From Dysidea avara (lineage: Eukaryota > Porifera > Demospongiae > Dictyoceratida > Dysideidae), in NCBI RefSeq assembly GCF_963678975.1, contig NC_089272.1, positions 27,653,280 through 27,717,279 of the forward strand: 64,000 nt of DNA, given 5' to 3'. Positions 46,926 through 58,899 of this stretch are shown here, piece by piece. The first letter of the stretch is position 1. Each line of letters begins with the position of its first letter. The translations under genes and the position numbers were made by a program. Below the pieces are notes generated by a model, which saw only the letters and a program-made list of their open reading frames with translations, was not told the DNA's origin and searched no databases.

Positions 46926-48764
46926 ACTTTTTCTCTATATATATTCTTTAATAATGTAATTTAGTGTAAGCCTTGCCAGGGCTCCTGTATTGACCACCCT
47001 GGCCTGTGGCTGTCAGTGCATGGTACACTCCCCCTGTATGTATATTGTCTTGATCAATAAGATGTCTTCCTCCTCCTTTTTTGTATAGTAGAGAGTAATA
47101 ATATTGTCTGTATCTACAACTGCCAATACCAATACAGACTAGCCGTTCCACATGCAGTTAGATATGTAAGTTTACCTGTTGTCAATTTATACTACAAGAT
47201 AGTGTTAGAGAACTATTGGATCAGGTAATGCAAGCCTTTTTCTTTCATTCAGTGGGCCATGCACCGTCTTTTAAAGAAATAATTGCCAGCACCTATATAG
47301 CTACATATACAATATTTATCTTGAAGCCAAAATGGCTCTGATGATCTACATTGACTTGACATTCTGTGCATTAGTATAAGAATATTTGTAACAGGGAGAA
47401 ATATGGTTTTCACCAAACTTCAAAAAATCAGTAATATATTTAATATGTACCTCTATGACATAATAACTATATCATCCTTTGAAATGTTATGAAAGTGTCG
47501 GCCAGACAGTCAGAGTCAGACATCATGTACACTGACATCCAGTTAACTAATTATTGTCAAAGATGATGATCTACAGTATAATTATTACCAATCTATGAGG
47601 TAATCATACAGAATGTGGAATGTAATGATAGTTAAATTACGTGGATCTGGGATTTTTTCTACACGTTTTAGCTATGTATCAAGATCAAGATACTCTAACA
47701 GATTAGTTACTTTTTTGGAGTCAGGCAAATATGTAGCTACTCTAACAAATTGTTAAAAGTATATAGTCTCATTTCCGTACATCAATGGTATAATTATGCC
47801 TATCTATTTCTTATGACTGTCACCCTTTCTTGTTAGTAGTTCTTTTAACTTTCAGCGTATATATCTAATTACTTGTCGCACCTTAAGGAAATGCCTTTTG
47901 TTAATAAACTTTGCAAGGTAGTTCTATAGTTAATGTTAGACAACACATGGAAGTGGTATGGTTTGTTTGGAATGTGTGCTGGCATCACAAAGCCTGCTAT
48001 ATATGTATGTATGCACGTACACATGTACCCCTTATATGTACATGGTGTATGTACAATATCAGGAGCAGTTTATGGACATAGAACATTCCGAAAGGCGTTT
48101 TTTATTTACCATAGTGTTACAAGCTTAGTTAATGTGCACTAGCTATATAGATGCTTTTTCTGTGACTGTGTGTGCATACATAGCTATATAAAATTGTATT
48201 GTATTTGTATGTTTTACTGCACAGGAACCTCCATATGGAGTATATAGTACAGCAATGATCACAATACAATTAATTACTTAATATTTGCTTATGTTAGGTG
48301 ATTTGACAGCACTGCTGCATGGATAAACCATTCCATAATCTAATTGTGGAGGGGTAGTAAGAGTAGAGGTAATTAAGCATCAACACTTAAAAATGAGGAA
48401 TATAAGATGGTATTTCCAGTGGCTTATTGAATCCATAAAAGCTTGGTATAACCTGTAATATACTAGCAATACACTGCAGCTACTCTTGGACAATTTAAAC
48501 ACTTATATAAATCTCATTTTAGCTAATTTCTACTTGCATGTATGTTAATGTGTATACAGTTATATTGTATGTTATGTATGGGCATTGCTGAAAAGCAGTA
48601 GTTTTCTACAGATGCAGTCTTCCCAAAAAAAAAACAAAAAAAAACAAAACAATCTCATGTAAGGCTTTAGTTAATGTGTTAAACATACTGAAACCACATA
48701 TGTGATGGTATAGTGTGGGATATAAGCTATTTCAGGTAATGTGATAAATAAACTGAAACCATAT

Positions 48765-49020
48765 ATATTATTATGTGACTGGGCCTGTGAAAATAGGGTA
48801 TGTGGGCACATGATTTTTGCCTACTATTTAAAACGTCCATCACTCATAACGTTCTATAGCATTATGCTATTGTAATGCAATTTTTAGCTCTAGGTACACA
48901 TTTAATGGGCGTGATTATGCAAGTTACAGAATGCAGATATTCAGTTCCAGCACTGAGATATGACCTGTTGTGTGACGGGGTGTAGTTTGTGCCCACATTC
49001 CCTGTTTTCGCAGGCCTGGT
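48765..49020. mobile_element. MITE of family 1, truncated at its right TIR by the satellite
   Basis: The left end TATGTGACTGGGCCTGTGAA is complete. The right end stops after CAGGCCTGGT, where copy A and other members continue CACATAT; here 31-bp satellite units follow directly. Confidence 0.8.
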
Positions 49021-51775
49021 CTCTCTACAGGGTGATTTGTTTGTAGCTGATCTCTCTACAAGTTGATTTGTGTGTAGCTGATCTCTCTGCAGGTTGATTA
49101 ATTTGTAGCCGATCTCTCTACAGTGTAATTTGTTCGTAGCTGAACTCTCTATAAGGTGATTTGTTTGTAGCTGATCTCTCTGCAGGTTGATTTGTTTCAG
49201 CTGAACTCTCTACAGGGTAATTTACTTGTAGCTGAACTCCTTACATTGTGTCTAGTTTCTAGCTGATCTCTCTACAGGGTGATTTGTTTGTAGCTGATCC
49301 CTCTACAAGTTGATTTGTGTGTAGCTGATCTTTCTACAGGTTGATTTGTTTGTAGCCGATCTCTCTACAAGGTAATTTGTTTGTAGCTGAACTCTGTACA
49401 AGGTGCTTTTTTGTAGGTGATCTCACTACAGGTTGATTTGTTTGTAGCTGAACTCACTAAAGGGTGATTTTCTTGTAGCTGAACTGCTTACATTGTGTAT
49501 AGTTTCTAGCTGATCTCTCTACAGGGACCGGTGATTTGTTGTAGCTAATCTCTCTACAAGTTGATTTGAGTGTAGTTGATCTCTCTGCAGGTTGATTAAT
49601 TTGTAGCCGATCTCTCTACAGGGTAATTTGTTTGTAGCTGAACTGTCTATAAGGTGATTTGTTTGTAGCTGATCTCTCTACAGGTTGATTTGTTTTAGCT
49701 GAACTCTCTATAGGCTGATTTACTTGTAGCTGAACTCCTTACATTGTGTCTAGTTTCTAGCTGATCTCTCTACAGGTTGATTTGTTTGTAGCCGATCTCT
49801 CTACAGGGTAATTTGTTTGTAGCTGAACTCTCTATAAGGTGATTTGTTTGTTGCTGAACTATCTACAGGGTGTTTTGCTTGTAACTGAACTCTCTGAAGG
49901 GTGATTTGTTTCTAGCTTATCTCTCTACAGGTTGATTTGTATGTAACTGGTCTCCCTACAAGCTGATTTGTTTGTAGCTGATCTCTCTGCAGGTTGATTT
50001 GTTTGTAGCTGATCTCTCTTCAAGTTGATTTGTTTGTTGCTGATCACTCTAAAAGTTGATATGTTTGTAGCTGAACTCTCTGCAAAGTGTTTTGTTTGTA
50101 GCTGACCTCTCTTCAGGGTGATTTGTTTCTCTCTACAGGGTGATTTTTTGTAGCTGACCCCTCTTCAGGGTGATTTGTTTCTAGCTGATTGCTCTACAGG
50201 TTGATTTGTTTGTAGATGAACTCTCTACAGGGTAATTTGCTTGTAGCTGAACTCCTTACATTGTGTCTAGTTTGTAGCTGATCTCTCTGCAGGGTGATTT
50301 GTTTGTAGCCGATCTCTCTACAAGGTAATTTGTTTGTAGCTGAACTATCTATAAGGTGATTTGTTTGTAGCTGATCTCTCTGCAGATTGATTTGTTGTAG
50401 CTGAACTCTCTACAGTGTGATTTGTTTCTAGCTTATCTCTCTACAGGTTGATTTGTGTGTAACTGATCTCTCTACAAGCTGATTTGTTTGTAGCTGATCT
50501 CTCTGCAGGTTGATTTGTTTCTAGATGATCTCTCTACAAGTTGATTTGTTTGTAGCTGAACTCTCTGCAAAGTGTTTTTTTTGTAGTTGATCTCTCTACA
50601 AGATGATTTTTTGTAGCTGACCTCTCTTCAGGGTGATTTGTTTCTAGCTGATATCTCTACAGGGTGATTTTTTGTAGCTGACCTCTCTTCAGGGTGATTT
50701 GTTTCTAGCTGATCACTCTACAGATTGGTTTGTTTGTAGCTGAACTCTCTACAGGGTGATTTACTTGTAGCTGAACTCCTTACATTGAGTCTAGTTTCTA
50801 GCTGATCTCTCTACAAGTTGATTTGTGCGTAGCTGATCTCTCTGCAGGTTGATTTGTTTTAGCTGAACTCTCTACAGGGTGATTTGCTTGTAGCTGGACT
50901 CCTTACATTGTGTCTAGTTTCTAGCTGATCTCTCTACAGGGTAATTTGTTTGTAGTTGAACTCTCTATAAGGTGATTTGTTTGTAGCTGATCTCTCTGCA
51001 GGTTGATTTGTTTTAGCTGAACTCTCTACAGGGTGATTGCTTGTAGCTGAAGTCCTTACATTGTGTCTAGTTTCTAGCTGATGTCTCTACAGGGTGATTT
51101 TTTTATAGCTGATCTCTCTACAAGTTGATTTGTGTGTAGCTGATCTCTCTGCAGGTTAATTTGTTTGTAGCCGATCTCTCTACAGGGTAATTTGTTTGTA
51201 GCTAAACTCTCTATAAGGTGATTTGTTTGTAGCTGATCTCTCTGCAGGTTGATTTGTTTTAGCTGAACTCTCTACAGGGTGATTGCTTGTAGCTGAACTC
51301 CTTACATTGTGTCTAGTTTCTAGTTGATGTCTCTACAGGGTGATTTTTTGTAGCTGAACTCTCTACAGGGTGATTTGTTTCTAGCTTATCTCTCTACAGG
51401 TAGATTTGTGTTGATTTGTTCATTGCTGATCACTCTGCAGGTTGATTTGTTGTAGCTGAACACTCTGCAAAGTGTTTTATTTGTAGCTGATCTCTCTACA
51501 GGGTAATTTGTTTGTAGCTGAACTCTCTCCACAGTGACTTGTGTGTAGCTGAATTCTGTGTAGCTGAATTCTCTAGAGAGTGACTTAATTGTAGCTGAAT
51601 TCTCTACAGGGTGCATGACTTGTTTATAGCTGAACTTTCTTCATGCAGTGTGACTTGTAATGTTCTGAATCTCTATAGTGATATATTTGCTTAACTCTCC
51701 ACATGGTGACTTGCTTCTTGCTGAACTGTCTATAAGATTAACTGTTTGCAGCTGAACTCCCTACAGAATAACTTG
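49021..51775. repeat. 31-bp satellite array, about 85 units
   Basis: The unit is 31 bp (CTCTCTACAG begins at 49021, 49052, 49083 and so on) and contains TGATTTGTTTGTAGCTGA. Units vary by a few bases. A variant with CTCCTTACATTGTGTCTAGT recurs irregularly (near 49226, 49480, 49732, 50247, 50775, 50889, 51052, 51297), giving a higher-order pattern. The last 300 bases degenerate. As 31 is not a multiple of 3, it is not coding. Confidence 0.97.
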
Positions 51776-52290
51776 TGATGCAATAAAATTCTATAATGGA
51801 GTAAATAAATTAGCCGAATGCTCTATTAGGGTGACTGTTCTATTAGAGTATCTCGGTCTCGCATTTGCTACACGGAGTTGGCTTTAGAATCATAACTCAG
51901 TGGTTTGTAATCCGATTCTTCTTTACTACTGCAAGGACTTTCTATGAAGATTATTCCAGCTATACACAAATTTTCAGCTCATTGCTCTAAGCGGTTTGCC
52001 TAGTAGGCGTGAAAACTAATACTTTTTTATTCGTAAAAATCTATTGCGTAATTGTGACACAGGTTGGGTTTTGTGTCATATCTCCATGGTCTTTATCTCG
52101 ATTCCTTTCAAACCACCAAAAGGCACTCGTACGATGGTTACTCCATCTACATAGCAATTTTCAACTCATTCCATGAAGCGGTTTACCCTGTAGGCGTGAC
52201 AACAAATCGATCTTGTTTCAAGCGAATAATCGGTCATAACTCCTGAACCATTCATCAGATTTGTACCAAATTTGATGCTAGGATTCGCCT

Positions 52291-55027
52291 TTGGACTCCC
52301 TTTCTGTGGTCTTAAGTGTTGAACTTCGTAAAGCTTGCTCATCTGTTTGGGGTTTTGTTCGCTTGACTATGTTTGCAAAAGCTGTTCTACACATTCCAGC
52401 TACTAATAGTCAACGTCGTCGCTTTGTCATGTCTTCTGTTTTACTCGACCGTTTACATATTTGGAATCAGTCTGGGGGCATTCATAGCCTTTGGAATTCT
52501 TTGCTAGATGATCTCAAAGTTTCTAAACCTCGTGGAGGGGTTTCTCATGGTTTGTATTGTAAGGCTCGTGCTTTGTTTTGGGCTAGGGAGGGAAGATATA
52601 GTAATGCTCTTCAGGCCCTTTCATCTCAGGGTGTTGCTGGTCATGATGATGATTCTGCATAATGAAGATTTGCTCCATCGTCACCCTTCTTCGCCATGTC
52701 CAGATGTAAATGTGTTGCCTTCTAAGCCTGCATTGACAGTTGATGACTCAATGGTTTTGTCTTGCTTGCGAGCATTTCCAAAGGGCACCAGCCCTGGAGC
52801 TTCCAAACTCCGTGCTCAACATTTGTTGGATGTGATTGCTGGGTCCACTGCTCCTGCCGCTCGTGATTGTCTTCTTTCTCTAACCTGTCTGATGAACCAT
52901 TTGCTTTCTGGAAAAGCTCCTTCTTGTCTTTCTCCTTGGTTGTGTGGAGCTCCTTTGACTGCTTTGCTAAAGAAAGGTGGAGGGGTCCGCCCAATTGCTG
53001 TGGGTGAAGTAATTAGGCGCCTAGCAAGTCGATTATGTTGTCTTGCTGTTCGTCCTTCTCTCCCTAGTGTTTTTATCCCCTACGGTCAAGTGGGGGTTGG
53101 AATTCCTGGGGGGTTGGAGACTGCTATCCACGTTACTCGTCATTATATTTACCAACATGCTTCTGACTCTTCCTTAGCTGTTAAAAATAGACATGGAGAA
53201 CGCTTTCAATGAATGTAGTCGTACTGCTTTTTTCGGACGAGTTGCTGAAGATTTCCCAGACATTTCTGCTTGGGTTAAGTGGTGCTATACTCACAACCTG
53301 CTGAGCTTCGTTTTGGTTCTAGACGTATCATGGCCTCATCTGGTGTACAACAAGGTGATCCTTTGGGCCCTTTGCTTTTTTCTTTAGTTCTGTTACAGTT
53401 TATTGATTTTGTCAAGCTTCATGATTTAGTCAAATTACATCTGTGGTATTTAGATGATGGGACATTTATTGGTTCGAAATCTTCCTTACTGAAGCTTTTA
53501 GATTCTTTCTCAATTCATGGTCCCCGATTTGGTCTCCATTTAAATCTGTCCAAGTGCGAACTATTCTGGCCTTCTGGAGACTCTTTCTCTGAATTTCCCA
53601 CCAGTATCAACCGAGCTGGTGAAGGTTTGGAGCTTTTGGGATCTCCTATTTGGGGAACTGACAACTTTTTCGATCAGTTCTTGTTCTCTCGTTTAGCCAA
53701 GGTTACAGCTGCTCAAGACAGCATTGCAATTTTAGAAGACCCTCAAGTCAAGCTTCATTTACTACGCAGCTGCCTTGGAAGCTGCAAGATCATTCATCTT
53801 TTGTGCACAGTGCCATTCTGTATATTGCACTCCTTTTTAGAACAGTTTGATTCTAATCTTAAATCTTGCCTAAGTCGCATAATACAATGTAGTCTTCCTA
53901 ATGATTCTTGGTGCCAAGCCACTTTACCATTTCGCTTGGGGGGTCTGGGCTTGCGTTCATCCTTTTCTTCTGCTGCTGCGGCCTTTTTGGGTTCATGTAA
54001 TAGTGTTCGTCTCCTGGCTTCTCATCTTCTTTATTCTTTACAGAATAAAGAATTGCGCTCATCCTTTTCTTCCGCTGCTGCGGCCTTTTTGGGTTCATGT
54101 AATAGTGTTCGTCTCCTGGCTTCTCATCTTCTATCCCAGGACTTTCATGATCTAGTGTTTCCAAATGAAGAACATGCTGTTGCTACCTTTGAAAGGTTTA
54201 CATCTGATATCTTTATTCCCTCTGCTACCCAGCAGGACTTACAGGCTCTGTTAGATCAAAATCAGTATGACCAACTATTTGCTTCTTTCAACATCCGAAA
54301 CCGTGCTCGACTTACTGCTCTCTCTCTCACTCATCTGGTACTAGCTCTGGCTATTCCTGGTCCTGAGTTTGTTGTTGGCCTTCGTTTGTGGCTCGGAATC
54401 CCTCTATTTCCACTTTCCCCATTATGTGTGTGTCTTACTTCCATTGACCAATGTGGTGACCATCTTCTAGAATGTTCTCATGGTCCTATGAGAATTCGTC
54501 GCCATGATTCTCTAGTTGACATTGTTTGTCATGCTTTGTCCCAGAGTCACTCAGGAGTTTTGAAGGAACAACATGTTTCTTATGAAGGTAATTCTCGCCC
54601 AGGTGATGTGTACCACCCTGACTTTCAGCATGGTCGTCCAGCTTATTTTGATGTGTCTGTTTGTAGCACTACCCAGCCTTCTCACATTTCTTTTTCTTCT
54701 TCTTGTGCTGGGGTAGCTGCTGCAGCAGGTGAGTTAGCCAAGGACCAGAGACATCAAGATGCTGTAGAGGAGGCAGGGTGTGACTTTGTCCCACTTGTTG
54801 TAGAAACTTTTGGTTTTTGCAATTGGTCACCATTTACGCTTCAGACCCTTCGTACCATCGTTGAACGCACCACAGCCAGAAGTGGTGCATCAACCAAACA
54901 GGCTCATAAACATTTGTTACAACAACTTTCAGTTTCTTTATGGACGAACAATGCCCGTATGATTTTACGGTACTGGGCTTTGCAGTGTGAGGACTCTGAT
55001 TTTCCTTTCCCCAAACCCCCGTTGTAA
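52291..55027 (+). pseudogene. reverse transcriptase plus RLE-like endonuclease, three frameshifts
   Basis: Three frames join in order: 52291-52662, 52508-53212 and 53279-55027, with a short bridging frame at 53193-53290. Breaks lie near 52655, 53187 (in an A run) and 53292. RT motifs in order are KKGGGVRPIAVGEVIRRLAS, a DMENAFNE block, SGVQQGDPLGPLLF (residues 21-34 of the last frame) and the catalytic YLDD (57-60; YADD is usual). After RT comes a Cys/His motif (C383, C385, H395, C399). Then comes RPGD (440-443) with a further Asp at 458, as in the K/R-PD-x12-14-D core of restriction-like endonucleases. This order is that of early-branching non-LTR elements (CRE, R2, R4, NeSL, HERO groups). 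The clade cannot be set by eye, and no N-terminal zinc finger was seen. Confidence 0.8.
53951..54154 (+). repeat. 102-bp in-frame tandem duplication inside the RT frame
   Basis: LRSSFSSAAAAFLGSCNSVR is encoded at 53951 and again from 54053. The two copies differ by a few silent or near-silent bases. The unit is 34 codons, so the frame is kept. Confidence 0.95.
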
Positions 55028-55794
55028 TTAATTGTGTTTGTAGTTTAGTTATAGAGTAATTTGTATTATAACTGTATTAATTTGAAGAAAATCGCTCCGT
55101 TTTTCGTAAAAAAAAAATAAAAAAAATTCAGGGCAATCGGAGTACGTGTTTGCTTGTTATAGCAATTTTTGCAAGTGTGCAAAAAGACGAAGAAAAAAAA
55201 AGAAACTTTGGCAGCTGGTATCTCGGAAATGGCTGGAGCGATTTCCTTCAAATTTGGAATGTAGACTCCCCTGGCTGGCGGGCAACTGTGTAGCAAATTT
55301 GGTTCCAATTGGATAAGTGATCACTGAGATACAAAGGTGTGAAAATGACGTTTTCGTTCTTCCTGTCAATATACTCACAGATGTGGCACGCCGGCTTCTT
55401 GGGCCGCACGACACACTACCGTGTGTCTTGATGTTCAAAGTTTTCCTAATATTTGTTGTCTCACAAGCATGTCCAACTGTTCTATTAGATTTTCAACAAC
55501 ATGGTTATTATTCTATATTAGATCAGAGCTGTAGGTATGACAACTTGTGGTGCTTTAATTGGGTGATAAGTTGCATGATCAGTGTTCACTGTTACAAAAA
55601 CTCATTTATTTTACCCACTACCTTTTATTAGAGTATTTTCCAAAACTTTGGCCTGCAAAATTGACGCATCCTTACTCCTTAGTCTGAGCATCATTTGTCA
55701 AACTTAGACACAGCAAGTTATAGCAATAAACTTTTTAAATAGTTGGATTTGTGTACTGTACATTGTCATTCATGTCTACAATGTATGCAGAGTG

Positions 55795-56005
55795 CTTGCA
55801 TTATGCTCCTAGGTTAGCAACATTTCTTACAATAATCTTGGAACATTTTAATCAGTGAATGCTCTTCACTACAAAGTGATTGTTCTATTAGAGAGTATCG
55901 ATCTAAGGAGCTATGTACAATGCATTCGGGTACTCTACTGTGATTTGCAGTTTCTACTGACTGCTCCATTAGGGAGTATTAATCGATGTTTGTGGAATTA
56001 AGGAC
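55795..56005. mobile_element. internal fragment of the 3969-4366 MITE family
   Basis: Shared words in order include GCATTATGCTCCTA, GTTAGCAA, GAACATTTTAATCAGTGAAT, TACAATGCATT, and two CTCTATTAGAG-type motifs. TIRs are missing. Confidence 0.7.
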
Positions 56006-56394
56006 TTTAGTACTTGGATAATAACATTGGTACTTGAGTACCCATTAAGATATCATGATCCAATATTTATCAGCTCACATGATGCATTTATTATCAGGAA
56101 GTAATGCTGAAAAGTTTGATTTTGCAGTTTAAAGCACTTTGCTTGTCAGGAACAATTACTTGGTATTTTAATGTAGTGAATTAAGCATCACTGTTACTTG
56201 AAAGGTTTGAACTACATAATGACATAATGTTATAAAACACACACGGTAAGGATTAAAGTAGCAAATATTCATGAGAATACATCTGTATGTAAATATAACA
56301 TTAATAAATTAACATGCACTCTTCATGAAATCAGCTATTAATGAAGAAGCAATTATATAAGAGCGTAAGAACAATACATTACCATGAATTTGGC
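56006..56394. other. no gene seen
   Basis: This is AT-rich sequence without recognisable structure. Confidence 0.4.
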
Positions 56395-56545
56395 AGGACT
56401 TAAGTTTGGCAAATCAGCATGTGAACCAAACTTGGTGGCAAATTTACCATGCAGTGAATATATATATATAGAACAGCTGATTGGCAAATAATGTTTGGTG
56501 AATTTCTTTGATTCACCAAATTTGCCAAAACTTTAGTCACTCAAA
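56395..56545. mobile_element. small AT-rich fold-back element
   Basis: TAAGTTTGGCAAATCAGC on the left pairs with GATTCACCAAATTTGCCA-type sequence on the right. A (TA)n stretch lies at the centre (56459-56470). Confidence 0.5.
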
Positions 56546-56931
56546 ACTTTATAAATTAGTTGTTTATGGTACAATAAAAGACTATAGTATATAGCTATAT
56601 ACTGCAAAGCACAATTGAATCACAAAATCTTTAAAAATTACATTTTATAGCAGCCTAGTTCTGAAAGTTAAATTTGAGACAATCTGTATAAATATATGTT
56701 GTGCTTTAAGCCATAAACTAAGAAGTGTTAAAGCTACTGGAGTATGCTGTTAGTACAAAGCTACTTGGGCGTATGCGTGGGAGTCTTAATGTGGTTGATT
56801 ATCATTGCCAGCTGCAGCTGACCCTTTTTGATTTGAATGTCCAACCTAATGCAAAAACATAATGTGTAACACCAAAGTATATAATACATATGCCAACATA
56901 CTCAACAAATGGTATGTACTTCAAGGTAACT

Positions 56932-57537
56932 AACATGTGCCTGGTTGAGCAAAAACCAGCTATTTTCGCACATTCCTCAAATTTCAATTTTTTTGCATCT
57001 CTGTTATCTAAAGTGACAAAGGAGTGGACAGTGTATTATTAGTAATTGTGATGAATAGCCTTGGAGTTATAGTGCTAGAAAGTTGGAACAGTGATAAACT
57101 CGATTTGTACAGCAACAATATGGCAAATAAATTACAGACGTTTAATTAATCAATCATTACTCACGACTGAAACAAGTTATGGAGACAAGGTATAGTGCTT
57201 TCCCTGGACTCCTCTGTGTTGACAAAGAAAAAGGCCAAACCAGTAAAGAAATGACAACAGTAAATGTTATTTCTACTGCATCATAAATAAGTGCCCATAA
57301 CTTACGTATGCTTTGCTGCACGAAAACAGTTTCTTACTCTCCATGGACAGGCGAATCCAGTGGTGTATCAGTTTTATTTATTTGAGATCTGTTTCAATGT
57401 GTACCAAGGCAATTAAAATGTGTGCAAATTTTTATGTAGCACACGTATTTTTACCCACTGCATTTCAATACATCGTTTTATAGCAAAACAGAATTTCGTG
57501 AAAACGGCTGGTTTTCGCTCAGCAGGTCACATATACG
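56932..57537. mobile_element. MITE-like element with ATGTGACCTG..GAGCAAAAACCAGC ends
   Basis: The left end ACATGTGCCTGGTTGAGCAA and the right end read inward TATGTGACCTGCTGAGCGAA both run on into AACCAGC and a TTTTCGCAC / TTTTCAC word. About 600 bp, no ORF. Confidence 0.65.
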
Positions 57538-57938
57538 TACATATATCTCTAAGTATCTTGATTCAGGTATACAATCACATACATATAATGTACATATCAA
57601 ATTTTGCTGCTGTGTAAGGGTACCATCTTTTAAAAAACATCACATATCATGCTACACTGTATATTATAAACTTAATAAATTAACTAGGAAATGGGCACAA
57701 CCCACAACAAAGATATAAACATTAGTTTATACACCTGGTGCTCTTTTTTTAATGACTGACTACGCATTTTTTGTACAAGGAAAATTTTTAACTCCACCTG
57801 AGTAGGTGTCAACCACTCTGGTTGCTTTTCAGAAGATTTTGCTTTTGAACTTTTCTTGCTTTCATCATGATGTGACTATGTATATACCAACACATATACT
57901 GCATGTCATATCGTATTAGTTTATGTACTGTTAACAGG

Positions 57939-58183
57939 TGTAAGAGAAAATTAGAAATTTTATACCTCAGTAGGGAGCAAAGAATTGTAAAAAAAAAATA
58001 AAACAAGGGTGGACATCTACACCTGCAACTTTACTAGTGGACATCTAATTTCTTCAGCTATATTAAATGTACACTAGTGGTATAGCTGCAGGTGAAGATG
58101 ATCTCCCCATGTTTCAATTCTATTTATTTCTATGATTCCTACTACGATATAAAATTTCTAATTTTTCCTTACACCTTCTGCTA
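57939..58183. repeat. inverted repeat with inner palindrome
   Basis: AGGTGTAAGAGAAAATTAGA (57939) pairs with the complement at 58147-58183. Inside, CACCTGCA..ACTAGTGG pairs with its complement near 58072-58096. Confidence 0.7.
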
Positions 58184-58611
58184 CATAATTAATGACTATA
58201 GTACAGTATACCACACCACAAGAATGAATGGTACTGGACAAACATATCACAAAAATCAATTAAGCAAGTTAACTACTTAATTTTCAGCCTTGTTCCACCC
58301 ATTAAACAGTACAAATGAAGTGGTCATTCCACTTTGTACCTATGTTCTAACTGATATGCAGTGCTACAAATGACGAACAGCATGAAAATTTTCTCTAAAA
58401 TCAATCCAGCCACTATGGAAATTACAAATGATTTCATAACAACCAACTGCATTAAAGCCATCATGAATCAACACCTACATGGTAGTGGAGAAAGAAAAGG
58501 GACACAAAGGAGGACTCCATGATGTATGCACTGTAGGCACATCTTGGGTGGAAGCTATGCCAAAAAGTGAAGAAATTAAGCCAATAGCATTAACTAAAGC
58601 ATACAGAAAAA

Positions 58612-58890
58612 TTTGGAATTTTCAACTAGAGTAGGGACCATAGCACATCAATAAAAGTACTGAAACAAGTTGGAGTAGTGAACGATTTTAAATCACTGTA
58701 AGTAAAGCAATAAGAAGTGTTATATCCCTACTGTGCATTTCCACTATGGTATCTTGAGCACAGTAGGGATATAACACTTCTTATTGTTTTACTGTGATTT
58801 AATACCATGCACTACTCCAGCTTGTTTCAGTACTTTTTATCAATGTGCTATGGTCCCTACTCTAGTTGAAAATTCAAATTTTTCTGTGTA
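58612..58890. mobile_element. fold-back MITE (family C, complete)
   Basis: Two arms of about 130 bp (GGAATTTTCAACTAGAGTAG to ATATCCCTACTGTGC, and the complement) meet at about 58740-58755. Only the left arm exists at 14590-14735. Confidence 0.85.
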
Positions 58891-58899
58891 CTGGTTTGT

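Larger units (their letters stand above)
43865..49020 (+). repeat. direct 5.2-kb duplication, copy B
   Basis: This is the partner of 37007-42210. It ends inside the right TIR of the MITE at 48765-49020, where the 31-bp satellite array begins without a gap. Confidence 0.95.
51790..55450 (+). mobile_element. non-LTR retroelement copy with restriction-like endonuclease, degenerate
   Basis: The leader at about 51870-52285 contains two diverged modules, each with CTATACA / CTACATAG..TTTTCA.CTCATT and a GCGGTTT.CC(T)AGTAGGCGTGA-like word. The broken coding region is 52291-55027. The 3' region contains A-rich runs (55109-55128, 55190-55204) and ATCTCGGAAATGGCTGGAGC. No target-site duplication was identified, so the exact ends are uncertain. 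The upstream satellite may be part of its 5' leader or a neighbour. Confidence 0.7.

Noticed and set aside
49021..51775. CRISPR-like array or repeat protein from the 31-bp units
   Set aside because: There are no spacers, and a 31-bp period breaks every frame. The minus-strand frame at 51386-51616 lies in degenerate units and is chance.
53898..54164. alternative frames over the 102-bp duplication
   Set aside because: They are shadows of the RT frame created by the in-frame duplication.
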